DNA of 16,061 bases from assembly GCA_013003415.1 (NCBI GenBank), contig JABDJR010000166.1, forward strand, positions 1 to 16,061. The letters are read 5' to 3'. The stretch comes from Candidatus Eiseniibacteriota bacterium (GTDB lineage Bacteria > Eisenbacteria > RBG-16-71-46 > JABDJR01). A program made the translations under genes and the position numbers. The notes beneath the pieces were generated by a model that was given only the letters and a program-made list of their open reading frames with translations, did no database searches and was not told the origin of the DNA. Below are positions 6,742 to 13,847 of the stretch, piece after piece (position 1 is the stretch's first letter; every line of letters starts with the position of its first letter).

Positions 6742-8007
6742 CTACTCCCGCTCAATCCATTGACAGGTGACAGGGCTCCCAGGTTCCAAAGAACCGACAT
6801 CTTCAGGGATCATCGCATACCCATTCGCTTTGGTCATGGAGCTTAGAACACCTGATCCCTGAGGGCCGGTGGATTTAGCCACCCACTGACCCTCGTGGGT
6901 TTCCAGGTGAACGCGAACAAATTCGGTACGGCCACCCTTTCGTTTTATGGGACTCCTGAGGGTAGCTTGAAACTGAAGCGGATAATAATGGGGATACCCG
7001 GCCATTTTCTTGAGGCCGGGGAGCACAAACTGATCAAAGACCACCAGAGAAGAGACGGGATTTCCCGGGAGTCCAAAAACCGGTTTCCCTTGGATATGTC
7101 CAAAGACCTGAGGTTTTCCGGGTTTTACCCGAACCGCATAGGCTTCGACCTCTCCCATATCGCACAACACCTGTCGCGTGAAATCTTTGTCACCCACGCT
7201 GACCCCACCGCTTGTAATCAAAAAGTCGATATCGGGAAGCGCCGACTCGATCCGTTCTCGAAGTGTGGCCGCTTTGTCATGAACCAAACCGAGGTCGCAA
7301 GCATCAAAGCCCAAGCCTCGGAGCCGGTGAAGTAGGGCGATGCGATTGGAGTCTCTGATCTGACCGGGGGCTAAAGGCTCTCCCGGGGGAACGAGTTCAT
7401 CGCCGGTAGAAAGTACCCCCACCCGAGGTCGGGGATACACCGAAACAGAATCAACACCCACCGACAACAGAAGGCCGAGGCTGGCCCCTTGAATGTGATG
7501 ACCCGCCTCCATGAACGGAGAGCCTTTGGCCACGCTCTCTCCTGCTTTACGAATGTGAGTTCCAGAAGGAAAACCTTGAGAGACGAACAGTCGTTTCGCA
7601 TCTTCCGGGTCTTTGGGAATACGACTCCGGCGTTCCTCTTCTATCCAAAAGTTCGTGTGCTCGACGGGAACGATCAGATCAACACCCGGTGGAATGGGCG
7701 CTCCGGTCATCACCCGTGCGGCTTGCCCCGAACGAATCGTGACGCGCGCATCTTTCCCCGCAGGTAAGTTGTCGACCACCTCAAGTTGAATCGGTTGGGA
7801 GACGCTGGCCGCTTTAACATCGGAGGCAAGCACCCCAAAACCATCCATGGCCGAGTTATCAAAGGGAGGCATGGCCTCAACCGCGTTCACGGTTTCTGCG
7901 AGCACAAACCCTCCGGCCTCGAGGGTTTTTCGCGGGATGGGTGTGAGCGGGCTCACGCCGGAAACCACCTTCTCTCGTGCCTCGGTCCAAGAAAGGAATT
8001 TAGCCAT
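6742..8007 (-). CDS. moeA: Molybdopterin molybdenumtransferase MoeA
   Basis: 421 residues from ATG 8007; usual MoeA length. It inserts molybdate into adenylylated molybdopterin to give active molybdenum cofactor in the cytoplasm. Visible landmarks are PPFDNSAMDGF (47-57), TGAPIPPG (101-108), STGDEL (200-205), the MPT-binding-like TSGGVSVGDKD (265-275) and GLPGNPVSS (312-320), followed by the C-terminal domain IV beta region. The start at MAKFLSW is preferred because it begins at the conserved MoeA N-terminus and overlaps the mogA stop by eight bases, which suggests translational coupling. An upstream ATG (8034) and a TTG (8055) would only add residues over mogA. Last gene of the moaC-mogA-moeA operon. 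Confidence 0.95.
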   Translation of the reverse strand: MAKFLSWTEAREKVVSGVSPLTPIPRKTLEAGGFVLAETVNAVEAMPPFDNSAMDGFGVLASDVKAASVSQPIQLEVVDNLPAGKDARVTIRSGQAARVMTGAPIPPGVDLIVPVEHTNFWIEEERRSRIPKDPEDAKRLFVSQGFPSGTHIRKAGESVAKGSPFMEAGHHIQGASLGLLLSVGVDSVSVYPRPRVGVLSTGDELVPPGEPLAPGQIRDSNRIALLHRLRGLGFDACDLGLVHDKAATLRERIESALPDIDFLITSGGVSVGDKDFTRQVLCDMGEVEAYAVRVKPGKPQVFGHIQGKPVFGLPGNPVSSLVVFDQFVLPGLKKMAGYPHYYPLQFQATLRSPIKRKGGRTEFVRVHLETHEGQWVAKSTGPQGSGVLSSMTKANGYAMIPEDVGSLEPGSPVTCQWIERE

Positions 8008-8518
8008 CGGCAGGACCTGTTGGCGGTGGCCCATGTTCGGGTGCCTGATCGTCAAGCAGAGAAAGGGCGTGGGGGAGAAGCGGTTTCAAGATTTCAAGAT
8101 ACTCTTTCACTCCCTTGGGACTTCCGGGCATGTTCACAATCAGAGTCTGACCGCGCATTCCCGACACCCCCCGACTTAAAACGGCGTAGGGAGTTTTTTC
8201 CAGAGTCTTCCACCGTAAAAGCTCCGAGATTCCTGGAGCCTCCTTTTCTAAAAGGGGCTTGGTGGCTTCGGGAGTGAGATCGCGCGGGGCGAAACCGGTT
8301 CCTCCGGTGGTGAGTACAAAATGAGCGCCATCATCGCAAAAGGAAATCACGGCCTCTTGAATCGCGTTGGTATCGTCGGGAACGATTCGCGCGGGAAGGG
8401 TTTCGAAACCCATGGCCTGAAGATGTTCCATAGCCACCGGCCCGCTCTTGTCCTCTTGCTCACCCCGGGCGCATCGGTCAGAAACCGTAAGCACCCCGGC
8501 CTTGAAAGTTTTGCTCAC
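8000..8518 (-). CDS. mogA: Molybdopterin adenylyltransferase, MogA/MoaB family
   Basis: 172 residues. It adenylylates molybdopterin, the step just before molybdenum insertion by MoeA. Family motifs are TVSDRCARGEQEDKSG (11-26), TTGGTGFAPRDLTPEAT (70-86) and the MPT-binding MPGSPKGVKEYLE (130-142). The E. coli relatives MogA and MoaB share these, so the paralogue name is a family-level call. The start is GTG at 8518, overlapping the moaC stop in a GTGA junction, with GAGGGA just upstream. Its 3' end overlaps moeA, so all three genes are almost certainly cotranscribed and coupled. The C-terminal 15 residues (QAPEHGPPPTGPADG) are a disordered-looking tail. Confidence 0.93.
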   Translation of the reverse strand: MSKTFKAGVLTVSDRCARGEQEDKSGPVAMEHLQAMGFETLPARIVPDDTNAIQEAVISFCDDGAHFVLTTGGTGFAPRDLTPEATKPLLEKEAPGISELLRWKTLEKTPYAVLSRGVSGMRGQTLIVNMPGSPKGVKEYLEILKPLLPHALSLLDDQAPEHGPPPTGPADG

Positions 8519-9027
8519 GCTCCCTCGGCTTTCGCGCTGGGCGAACTGTCATCCCCAGGATCCCGTTTCCATGTTCCGCTTTTTCCACCCTCTTTCAGGT
8601 CGAGCTGAACGTGGTGGAGAAACGCTTTGCGATCGGCGCTTTTCACCATATCAATCAAAGCCAGCCCCGCCGTACAGACGGCAGTGAGGGCCTCCATTTC
8701 GACACCGGTTTTTGCGTGGGTTTTGGCGGTGGCTTCAATTCTCACCCCTCCCGGTCGGACGTCGAACCCGACGTCGATCTGATCCAGAGCGAGGGGGTGG
8801 CAGAGGGGAATTAAGTTCGAGGTTTGCTTCGCCCCCTGGATTCCAGCAATCTTGGCCACGGTCAAAACGTCACCTTTGGGAACCGTCCCGGTCTGGATGG
8901 CTTTGACCGTTTCTGGGGCCAGGGCGACCCAGCCGCTGGCGACGGCCACCCGGTGGGAAGGTGTTTTGGCACCCACATCGACCATGCGGGCTTTTCCTTC
9001 CGCGTCTAAGTGATTGAAGGGGGCCAT
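8515..9027 (-). CDS. moaC: Cyclic pyranopterin monophosphate synthase MoaC
   Basis: 170 residues from ATG 9027. It converts the MoaA product 3',8-cyclo-7,8-dihydro-GTP into cyclic pyranopterin monophosphate, the first molybdenum-cofactor intermediate. Conserved elements are FNHLDAEGKARMVDVGAK (4-21), SNLIPLCHPL (70-79) and KTGVEMEALTAV (106-117). LIDMVKSADR (124-133) holds the catalytic Asp126 and Lys129 equivalents. The C-terminus has a short extra hydrophilic tail. An in-frame TTG at 9048 would add seven residues, but MoaC homologues begin near this ATG. The AAGGA site lies 11 bases upstream and falls in an RNA stem (see the leader feature). First gene of the operon; its partner moaA and the moaD/moaE genes are not in the window. 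Confidence 0.95.
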   Translation of the reverse strand: MAPFNHLDAEGKARMVDVGAKTPSHRVAVASGWVALAPETVKAIQTGTVPKGDVLTVAKIAGIQGAKQTSNLIPLCHPLALDQIDVGFDVRPGGVRIEATAKTHAKTGVEMEALTAVCTAGLALIDMVKSADRKAFLHHVQLDLKEGGKSGTWKRDPGDDSSPSAKAEGA

Positions 9028-9129
9028 AAAGCGTTGATTCCTTTCCAATTAGGGCGTCCACTCCGGAGCCCTGGAGCCTGATGCTAAACCATTGAAACGA
9101 GCCTAATTGACCCCAATAGGGGGAATCAA
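9028..9129 (-). promoter_or_regulatory. Structured moaC leader, candidate translational switch
   Basis: In the minus-strand RNA, two nested perfect 8-bp stems close around the moaC start region. P1 pairs UUGAUUCC (9129-9122) with GGAAUCAA (9041-9034). P2 pairs CAAUUAGG (9109-9102) with CCUAAUUG (9053-9046). A small CCC-UAUU-GGG hairpin sits between the two 5' arms, making a three-way junction. The P2 loop contains the self-complementary CUCCGGAG (9068-9061). The moaC ribosome site AAAGGA (9044-9039) runs into the 3' arm of P1, so folding would hide it. Molybdenum-cofactor operons are known targets of the Moco riboswitch, but I cannot match that consensus from memory. Upstream, TTGAGA (9180-9175) and TATGGA (9155-9150) with a 19-base spacer form only a weak promoter candidate. 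Confidence 0.5.
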
Positions 9130-9236
9130 GGCAAAGGGAAGCGGTATTCTCCATAGCCTTCGGATCGGCGCCAGTCTCAAAGTTGGTGGCGAGCCGTACC
9201 TTTGGTAGTCTCCACCCTTTCTGACGGACCCGAACC

Positions 9237-9251
9237 AAGGATTTTTCTCTG
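9237..9251 (+). promoter_or_regulatory. Ribosome-binding site and CTG start of dsbD
   Basis: AAGGA (9237-9241) lies exactly seven bases before CTG (9249-9251). The frame is open back to a TGA at 9222-9224 and holds no ATG, GTG or TTG before GTG 9327, which comes after the signal peptide core. This spacing decides the start. Confidence 0.65.
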
Positions 9252-11147
9252 AAAACCCTGCTTTCCCATCGCCATCTTCTAGGGTGGCTGGCCGCTTTTG
9301 CCCTATGCCTATCCGCGCCCCATCCTGTGATGGCGGCACCTTCAGATGGTGGCTTTGGGGGTGAAGACCAGCCTGCGGTAACCATCAGTACCGCGTGGAA
9401 TCAAGACGCCATCGTTCCCGGTGAGCGGGTGGTGCTGGGCATCATTGCCAATATGGGCCCCGGTTTTCACATTGGAGCCGACATCGCTCAGGAGGTGGTG
9501 GCTGGGGACTTCGATCCCATCGAAACCGTCGTCACCGTCCTGTCCGCTTCCGAAGCTCTCAACTTGGAATCCGTTCTCTTTCCTGAAGCCCATGCCGTCA
9601 CCGCTTCCTATATCGAAGGGGAAGTGATGTCCTTCGACGGGCGCACCGTCTTTTATTTGCCCATGACCTTAGACGAAGATTTCGACGGATCCGAAGTTTC
9701 CGTGGAAGTTGCGGTGCACTACCAAGCCTGCGACGACGCGGTTTGTTTGTTTCCGAAAACGGATACGCTTCGGGTTTCGCTTCCCGTAGCGAGCGCTTCC
9801 AATCCAAGTGGGCAGGCGGCCCTATTCGAAAATATGCCTACCGCTTCCGCCGGTCCCGATAAGGTAGCTTTCAACGCTTTCGGACTGTCTTTCAGTATCG
9901 ATACGTCTTCGTCGTTGGGTTTGGTCCTACTTCTTCTTACCGCCATGTTGGGTGGTTTTCTCTTGAACCTCACTCCCTGCGTGTTGCCCGTGATTCCCAT
10001 CAAGATCATGAGCCTCTCCAACGCTGCCGGCTCGCGCGGACGCCTATTCAGCCTTGGGCTGGTGATGTCCGTTGGGGTGGTTGCGTTTTGGGTTGGTTTG
10101 GGCGTGCTTATCGCGGGTGTGAGTGGTTTTACGGCCACCAATCAGCTTTTTCAGTACCCGTGGTTCACCATTATTATTGGGGTGATCATCGCAATCATGG
10201 CGGTGGGTATGTGCGGGTTGTTTTTCATTCAGCTTCCGCAAAAAGTCTACGCCTTTAATCCCAATCGCGAGAGCTACCCGGGTTCCTTTGGTTTTGGAAT
10301 CATGACTGCGATTCTCTCAACCCCATGTACGGCCCCGTTCATGGGTGCGGCCGCTGCGTGGGCCGCCACCCAAAACCCCACCACCACCCTCGCCACTTTC
10401 GGAGCGATCGGTTTTGGAATGGCGCTTCCGTATCTGGTGCTGGCCGCCTCTCCGGGGTTGGTCAAGAAGATGCCCAAGACGGGGCCGGCAAGCGAGCTCA
10501 TCAAGCAAGTCATGGGCCTTCTTATGCTGGCGGCCGCGGCTTACTTTGTTGGAGTCGGACTCAGCTCCCTTTTCCTTGAAGCCCCAGATCCCCCAAGCAA
10601 GAATTATTGGTTTGCGGTGATGTTCTTTGTGGCGGCAGCCGGATTCTGGCTTCTATTCAAGACTTTTCAAATTACGAAACGTATTTCGCCCCGAGTTATC
10701 TTTGGAGTGCTTGGCCTTTTGTTCATGGTGAGTGCGGTAAGCGGAGCGAAACGACTGACCGACGATGGCCCCATCGATTGGGTTTACTACACGCCTGATC
10801 GGTTTTCCGGCGCTTTGGCCGAGGGCCAAGTTGTGGTTCTCGATTTTACGGCCGAGTGGTGTCTGAACTGCAAAAGCCTGGAACACAGTGTGCTCCAGGC
10901 CGGTTCAGTTATTGAGGCCTTAGGAGAAGCCGATGTTGTTCCCATGAAGGTGGACATCACCGGCAAAAACCCCGAGGGGAAAGCCAAGCTCAAAGAAGCG
11001 GGGCGACTCACCATTCCCCTGTTAGTGATTTATGCGCCTAACGGCAAAGAAGTTTTCAAGAGTGACTTTTACACCGTCGACCAAGTGATCGGCGCGGTGC
11101 ATGAAGCCCGTGGCGATCTTGGATTAGGCACCAACCTGGCACCCTGA
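9249..11147 (+). CDS. dsbD: Thiol:disulfide interchange protein DsbD
   Basis: 632 residues if begun at CTG 9249. It moves reducing equivalents from cytoplasmic thioredoxin across the inner membrane to periplasmic thiol proteins. The CTG start adds 26 residues that form a signal peptide (KTLLSHRHLLGWLAAFALCL, then VMAA); starting at GTG 9327 would lose it. The N-terminal DsbD-alpha domain has the cysteine pair C-DDAV-C (161, 166). The transmembrane beta domain (about 220-500) carries NLTPCVLPV (Cys244) and STPCTAPF (Cys360). The C-terminal thioredoxin-like gamma domain has EWCLNCK (Cys538, Cys541) and a cis-Pro region TIPLL. All six catalytic cysteines are present. Length is near that of full-length three-domain DsbD. 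First gene of a likely operon with the TlpA-like gene 47 bases downstream. Confidence 0.94.
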   Translation: MKTLLSHRHLLGWLAAFALCLSAPHPVMAAPSDGGFGGEDQPAVTISTAWNQDAIVPGERVVLGIIANMGPGFHIGADIAQEVVAGDFDPIETVVTVLSASEALNLESVLFPEAHAVTASYIEGEVMSFDGRTVFYLPMTLDEDFDGSEVSVEVAVHYQACDDAVCLFPKTDTLRVSLPVASASNPSGQAALFENMPTASAGPDKVAFNAFGLSFSIDTSSSLGLVLLLLTAMLGGFLLNLTPCVLPVIPIKIMSLSNAAGSRGRLFSLGLVMSVGVVAFWVGLGVLIAGVSGFTATNQLFQYPWFTIIIGVIIAIMAVGMCGLFFIQLPQKVYAFNPNRESYPGSFGFGIMTAILSTPCTAPFMGAAAAWAATQNPTTTLATFGAIGFGMALPYLVLAASPGLVKKMPKTGPASELIKQVMGLLMLAAAAYFVGVGLSSLFLEAPDPPSKNYWFAVMFFVAAAGFWLLFKTFQITKRISPRVIFGVLGLLFMVSAVSGAKRLTDDGPIDWVYYTPDRFSGALAEGQVVVLDFTAEWCLNCKSLEHSVLQAGSVIEALGEADVVPMKVDITGKNPEGKAKLKEAGRLTIPLLVIYAPNGKEVFKSDFYTVDQVIGAVHEARGDLGLGTNLAP

Positions 11148-11194
11148 TACACTTTGGCGCTCGGGAACCTAGTCCCCCCCAACCGGAGAGGAAA

Positions 11195-11857
11195 ATGAAA
11201 CAACTTTTAGTGATTGCGACTTTGGTAGCGAGCTTTACCATGGTTGCGTGTTCGGAAAACAAGGCTGAGGGCGACGCAACCGCTAAAGACGCAGCGGCAA
11301 AGAACGTCGACGCGGTTAAGACGGGCGCAGAGATTCAAAAGCCCAACAAAGATTTGGCGGAAGCCGAAGCCCGTCGCCAATCTCAGAACCGCGGCAAGAT
11401 GGATATCGTGGCGAAGCCGGCCATTGAAACCGCGTCTCTCCGGGAAGCCCCGCCCTGGACGGTTCAAGATCTTGAAGGCAACCCCGTGTCCAAAAGTGAT
11501 TTTCTGGGCAAAGTTGTCATTCTAGATTTCTGGGCAACTTGGTGTGGCCCCTGCAAAATGGAAATCCCGCACTTTATTGAGCTTCAAGAAGAGTACGGCG
11601 ACAACCTTGTCATCGTGGGTGTTTCGGTTGATCGTGAGGGCCCGGCAAAAGTGGCGCCCTTCGCCGCGAAAGCCAACATCAACTACCCCATGGTGATGGT
11701 GAACAGTAAGATCGCCAAGGACTATGAGCCCATCACGAGCATTCCTACCACCTTCGTGATTACTCAAGACGGCAAGATCTACAAGCGCTACACGGGTTAC
11801 CGCCCCAAAGCCATCTTCGAGAACGACATTAAAACCTTGTTAGGAATTAGTAGCTAA
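11195..11857 (+). CDS. TlpA/ResA-like thioredoxin lipoprotein
   Basis: 220 residues. It is a membrane-tethered periplasmic thiol oxidoreductase, probably kept reduced by the DsbD encoded just upstream. Type II signal: hydrophobic core, then lipobox MVAC with Cys19 as the acylated residue. A charged Ala/Lys/Glu linker (20-80) follows, then a thioredoxin domain (about 82-218) with DFWATWCGPCK (Cys117, Cys120) and cis-Pro184 in TSIPTTF. Family members reduce apocytochrome c heme-site cysteines or other exported thiols; which one applies here is not shown, as no cytochrome maturation gene is nearby. GGAG six bases upstream supports ATG 11195. Five bases separate it from the next gene. Confidence 0.93.
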   Translation: MKQLLVIATLVASFTMVACSENKAEGDATAKDAAAKNVDAVKTGAEIQKPNKDLAEAEARRQSQNRGKMDIVAKPAIETASLREAPPWTVQDLEGNPVSKSDFLGKVVILDFWATWCGPCKMEIPHFIELQEEYGDNLVIVGVSVDREGPAKVAPFAAKANINYPMVMVNSKIAKDYEPITSIPTTFVITQDGKIYKRYTGYRPKAIFENDIKTLLGISS

Positions 11858-11862
11858 GTTCT

Positions 11863-13086
11863 ATGAAGCGTATTTTCATTCAAAGCACCGGGGTCCTTGT
11901 GATCTCGGTGCTTTTTCTCAGCCTGGGTTGGCTCGTCTTTGAGCCCGTTGTTTTTGCCGCTCCGAACTTGTCCGACACGGTTCGGGCTCAGCGTGATCAA
12001 GGGCTCAAGGAAGTGCTTAACAAGCTCCTGACCGACGACGAACATCCTCTGACCGCTGATGCGACTTCTCTACTTCTCATGCAGCACTCTCTCACCGGTG
12101 AAGAGCGGTATCTTGAACGGGCAAAACAAATGGCCGAACGCGAACTGGCGCGAAAAGCCCAGTTTGTTGAGGTTTCCCCCGGCCCCTTGTTTGACGTGGC
12201 CGCCGCCGGAGGTGGAACCCTTGCCGCTGCGGAGACGCTTCTCGACCGTACCCGTGAACTCATGAAGGCAAGCCCGACGCGGGCCACCACCGATTCCTAC
12301 GGGCGTTTGGTCACCGACTTCTTTAAGCGTGCGCGAGCTATGAAAAACACGCAGGCATTCAGTGAGGCACTTTCCGGAGCAGGGGCTTTGTTTGCCAGTC
12401 GGCTTCGCGCCAGCGGCAATAGCCTTCACGTTATTCCCGGCGGCAGTGAAGCCACCTTTGCGTCTCTGTCCGATCACCTTGAAGTGTTGAATGTCGCCAT
12501 CGCGAGTTCCGAAGCCAGCGGTTCGCCACCTGCGGGGGAGTCGGTAGAGAAGCTGGCCCACACCATTCTGCAGCGCTATTGGAGTAGCGAACTCGGCCGC
12601 CTAGACATTCCGGGAAAGGAATACGCGGGGATGCCCGAGTTGATTGTCCCGGTATTGAACGCCCGGACCGCCGTCGCGCTCTGGCACGCGGGTCACTTGC
12701 GAAACAACCCCATGTTCAAGGGAAGAGCCCAGCGTATTCTGAACGCCGTTTATGCGGAGGGAATGAAAGCGCCGGAGTCGGCCACGGCGGTTGTAGCTGC
12801 CGGCGTATCCCTTTCTGAAACTCCGATCACCATCGCCATTGTGGGTGACCCTGGTTTGCCTGGGTTGGGCGATCTGCGACGGGCCGCGTTTTCGGTGAAA
12901 GCGCCGCACCGGGTGGTGGTCAATCTCGACCCGAATCAGAACCGGTCCCAGCTTGAGGCGCTTGGCCTCGATGGTTCCCAGGTGGCGGTGTATGTCTGGG
13001 GATATGGTTTTCGCTCCGGAGCCTTGGGATCCCCTGCAGAGATTGATCTTGCGGTGGCCGAGGCTCTTCAGAACCGACCTTCCTAA
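11863..13086 (+). CDS. Exported protein resembling YyaL/SPATA20 C-terminal region
   Basis: 407 residues. An N-terminal signal or anchor (about 10-33, ending VVFAAP) puts it in the periplasm. The rest is helical. Residues 265-320 (NARTAVALWHAG, then RAQRILNAV, then a VVAAGVSL helix) and the end (ITIAIVGDP at 322-330, HRVVVNLDP at 349-357, then a short strand and helix) recall the C-terminal alpha/alpha-barrel part and tail of YyaL/SPATA20 (DUF255) proteins. The N-terminal thioredoxin-like domain of that family is absent, and so is the usual Cys-containing final motif; the protein has no cysteine at all. The resemblance is from pattern memory and is remote. No clear ribosome site is visible, so coupling to the TlpA gene is likely. 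Its place between TlpA and mobA suggests a role in periplasmic redox or carbohydrate handling, unproven. Confidence 0.85.
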   Translation: MKRIFIQSTGVLVISVLFLSLGWLVFEPVVFAAPNLSDTVRAQRDQGLKEVLNKLLTDDEHPLTADATSLLLMQHSLTGEERYLERAKQMAERELARKAQFVEVSPGPLFDVAAAGGGTLAAAETLLDRTRELMKASPTRATTDSYGRLVTDFFKRARAMKNTQAFSEALSGAGALFASRLRASGNSLHVIPGGSEATFASLSDHLEVLNVAIASSEASGSPPAGESVEKLAHTILQRYWSSELGRLDIPGKEYAGMPELIVPVLNARTAVALWHAGHLRNNPMFKGRAQRILNAVYAEGMKAPESATAVVAAGVSLSETPITIAIVGDPGLPGLGDLRRAAFSVKAPHRVVVNLDPNQNRSQLEALGLDGSQVAVYVWGYGFRSGALGSPAEIDLAVAEALQNRPS

Positions 13087-13108
13087 AAGTCAGAAAAGAG
13101 AGGCTCGG

Positions 13109-13672
13109 ATGCCGGTCCTGGATTGGGCGCCATTCATTTTGGTCGGAGGCAAATCCTCGCGTTACGGGAGTGATAAGTCTCAGGCCTTGTTTGAAGGCCA
13201 AACCCTTCTCGATCACGCCATCGGCACCATTCGCGAGCTAGACCGCGAGCCTCGGCTGGTGGGTTTGGACTCTAACTCCATGTCGGAACTAGGCTTAGCC
13301 GCAATTCCAGATGAGGTCCCGCATCAGGGCCCGGTGGCGGGGATCGTGGCGGCGGCTAAGGCGAGCGAAGAGGGTTGGGGCTTGTTCTTGCCGGTCGATA
13401 TGCCAAAAATTAGCAAAAAACACTTAATTTTGCTGCTGGCTCAGCCGGATTCAAGCCCGAATCAAGGCGGTTTTGCCTTTCAGGCCGCCTCCGGGTTCCA
13501 ATACCGGCTTCCATGCCTCATCCATTTGGCCATTCTGAGGGAAATCAAGAAGCAACCGCCCTCTCTGGGGGGCCTTTTGAGGGTGATTCGAGCTGGCTGG
13601 ATGATCTTAGAAAATCACGGATTTTCAGACGCCGATTTCCTTAATATCAATCGCCCAAGCGACCTGGGCTAG
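13109..13672 (+). CDS. mobA: Molybdenum cofactor guanylyltransferase MobA
   Basis: 187 residues. It links GMP to molybdenum cofactor to make the guanine dinucleotide form used by DMSO-reductase-family enzymes such as formate dehydrogenase and nitrate reductase. The nucleotide-binding signature LVGGKSSRYGSDKSQAL (11-27) corresponds to the LAGGxSxRMGxDK consensus. LPVDMP (94-99) holds the metal-binding Asp97. The end LNINRPSDL matches the usual N-x-N-x-P-x-D-L finish. ATG 13109 is chosen because GAGAGG lies five bases upstream and the protein starts right before the nucleotide loop. The frame is open further back, but only across the previous gene. It sits 22 bases after that gene, in the dsbD operon and apart from moaC-mogA-moeA. 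The sequence is somewhat divergent, so the specific nucleotide is a family inference. Confidence 0.88.
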   Translation: MPVLDWAPFILVGGKSSRYGSDKSQALFEGQTLLDHAIGTIRELDREPRLVGLDSNSMSELGLAAIPDEVPHQGPVAGIVAAAKASEEGWGLFLPVDMPKISKKHLILLLAQPDSSPNQGGFAFQAASGFQYRLPCLIHLAILREIKKQPPSLGGLLRVIRAGWMILENHGFSDADFLNINRPSDLG

Positions 13673-13733
13673 ATCTGGGCGCGGATTCGTTTCCGCCGAT
13701 GAGTGTCATCCAAATTGTGAAGCGCCTATCCAA

Positions 13734-13762
13734 TTGACACCGCCTCCCCTCGACCCTACACT
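13734..13762 (+). promoter_or_regulatory. Sigma70-like promoter of the nuo operon
   Basis: A perfect -35 TTGACA (13734-13739) is followed after 17 bases by TACACT (13757-13762), four of six matches to TATAAT. Transcription would begin near 13769, leaving a leader of about 79 bases before nuoA. It lies in the only gap of the right half (13673-13847). Confidence 0.6.
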
Positions 13763-13794
13763 TCCTCGCTGTTTATATCTTCGGGCCAAGTTTC

Positions 13795-13814
13795 AGGGCA
13801 CAGCGCCCTTTTTT
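13795..13814 (+). terminator. Small hairpin with T6 tract in the nuoA leader
   Basis: AGGGC (13795-13799) and GCCCT (13805-13809) form a 5-bp GC-rich stem with a 5-base loop, and six T lie at 13809-13814. It sits downstream of the predicted promoter and before nuoA, so it would be a weak attenuator rather than an end of the mobA operon. The short stem makes activity uncertain. Confidence 0.35.
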
Positions 13815-13847
13815 GACGACTAACTCCCCAACTAAAAGGCCACATTC

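Noticed and set aside
8008..8055. Longer moeA start at TTG 8055 or ATG 8034
   Set aside because: The extra residues fall over mogA, have no good ribosome site and precede the conserved MoeA N-terminus.
9028..9048. Longer moaC start at TTG 9048
   Set aside because: MoaC proteins begin near MAPFNHLDAEG; the TTG has a poorly spaced ribosome site and lies in the predicted stem. It cannot be fully excluded.
9028..9129. Naming the moaC leader outright as the Moco riboswitch
   Set aside because: The conserved primary motif cannot be verified without a covariance search; only the stems and ribosome-site overlap are seen.
12953..13108. Extension of mobA upstream of ATG 13109
   Set aside because: It would overlap the previous gene by over 130 bases, and homologues start just before the nucleotide loop, where a ribosome site is present.
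13681..13696. GCGGA/TCCGC hairpin as a terminator for mobA
   Set aside because: Only five pairs and no T run after it.
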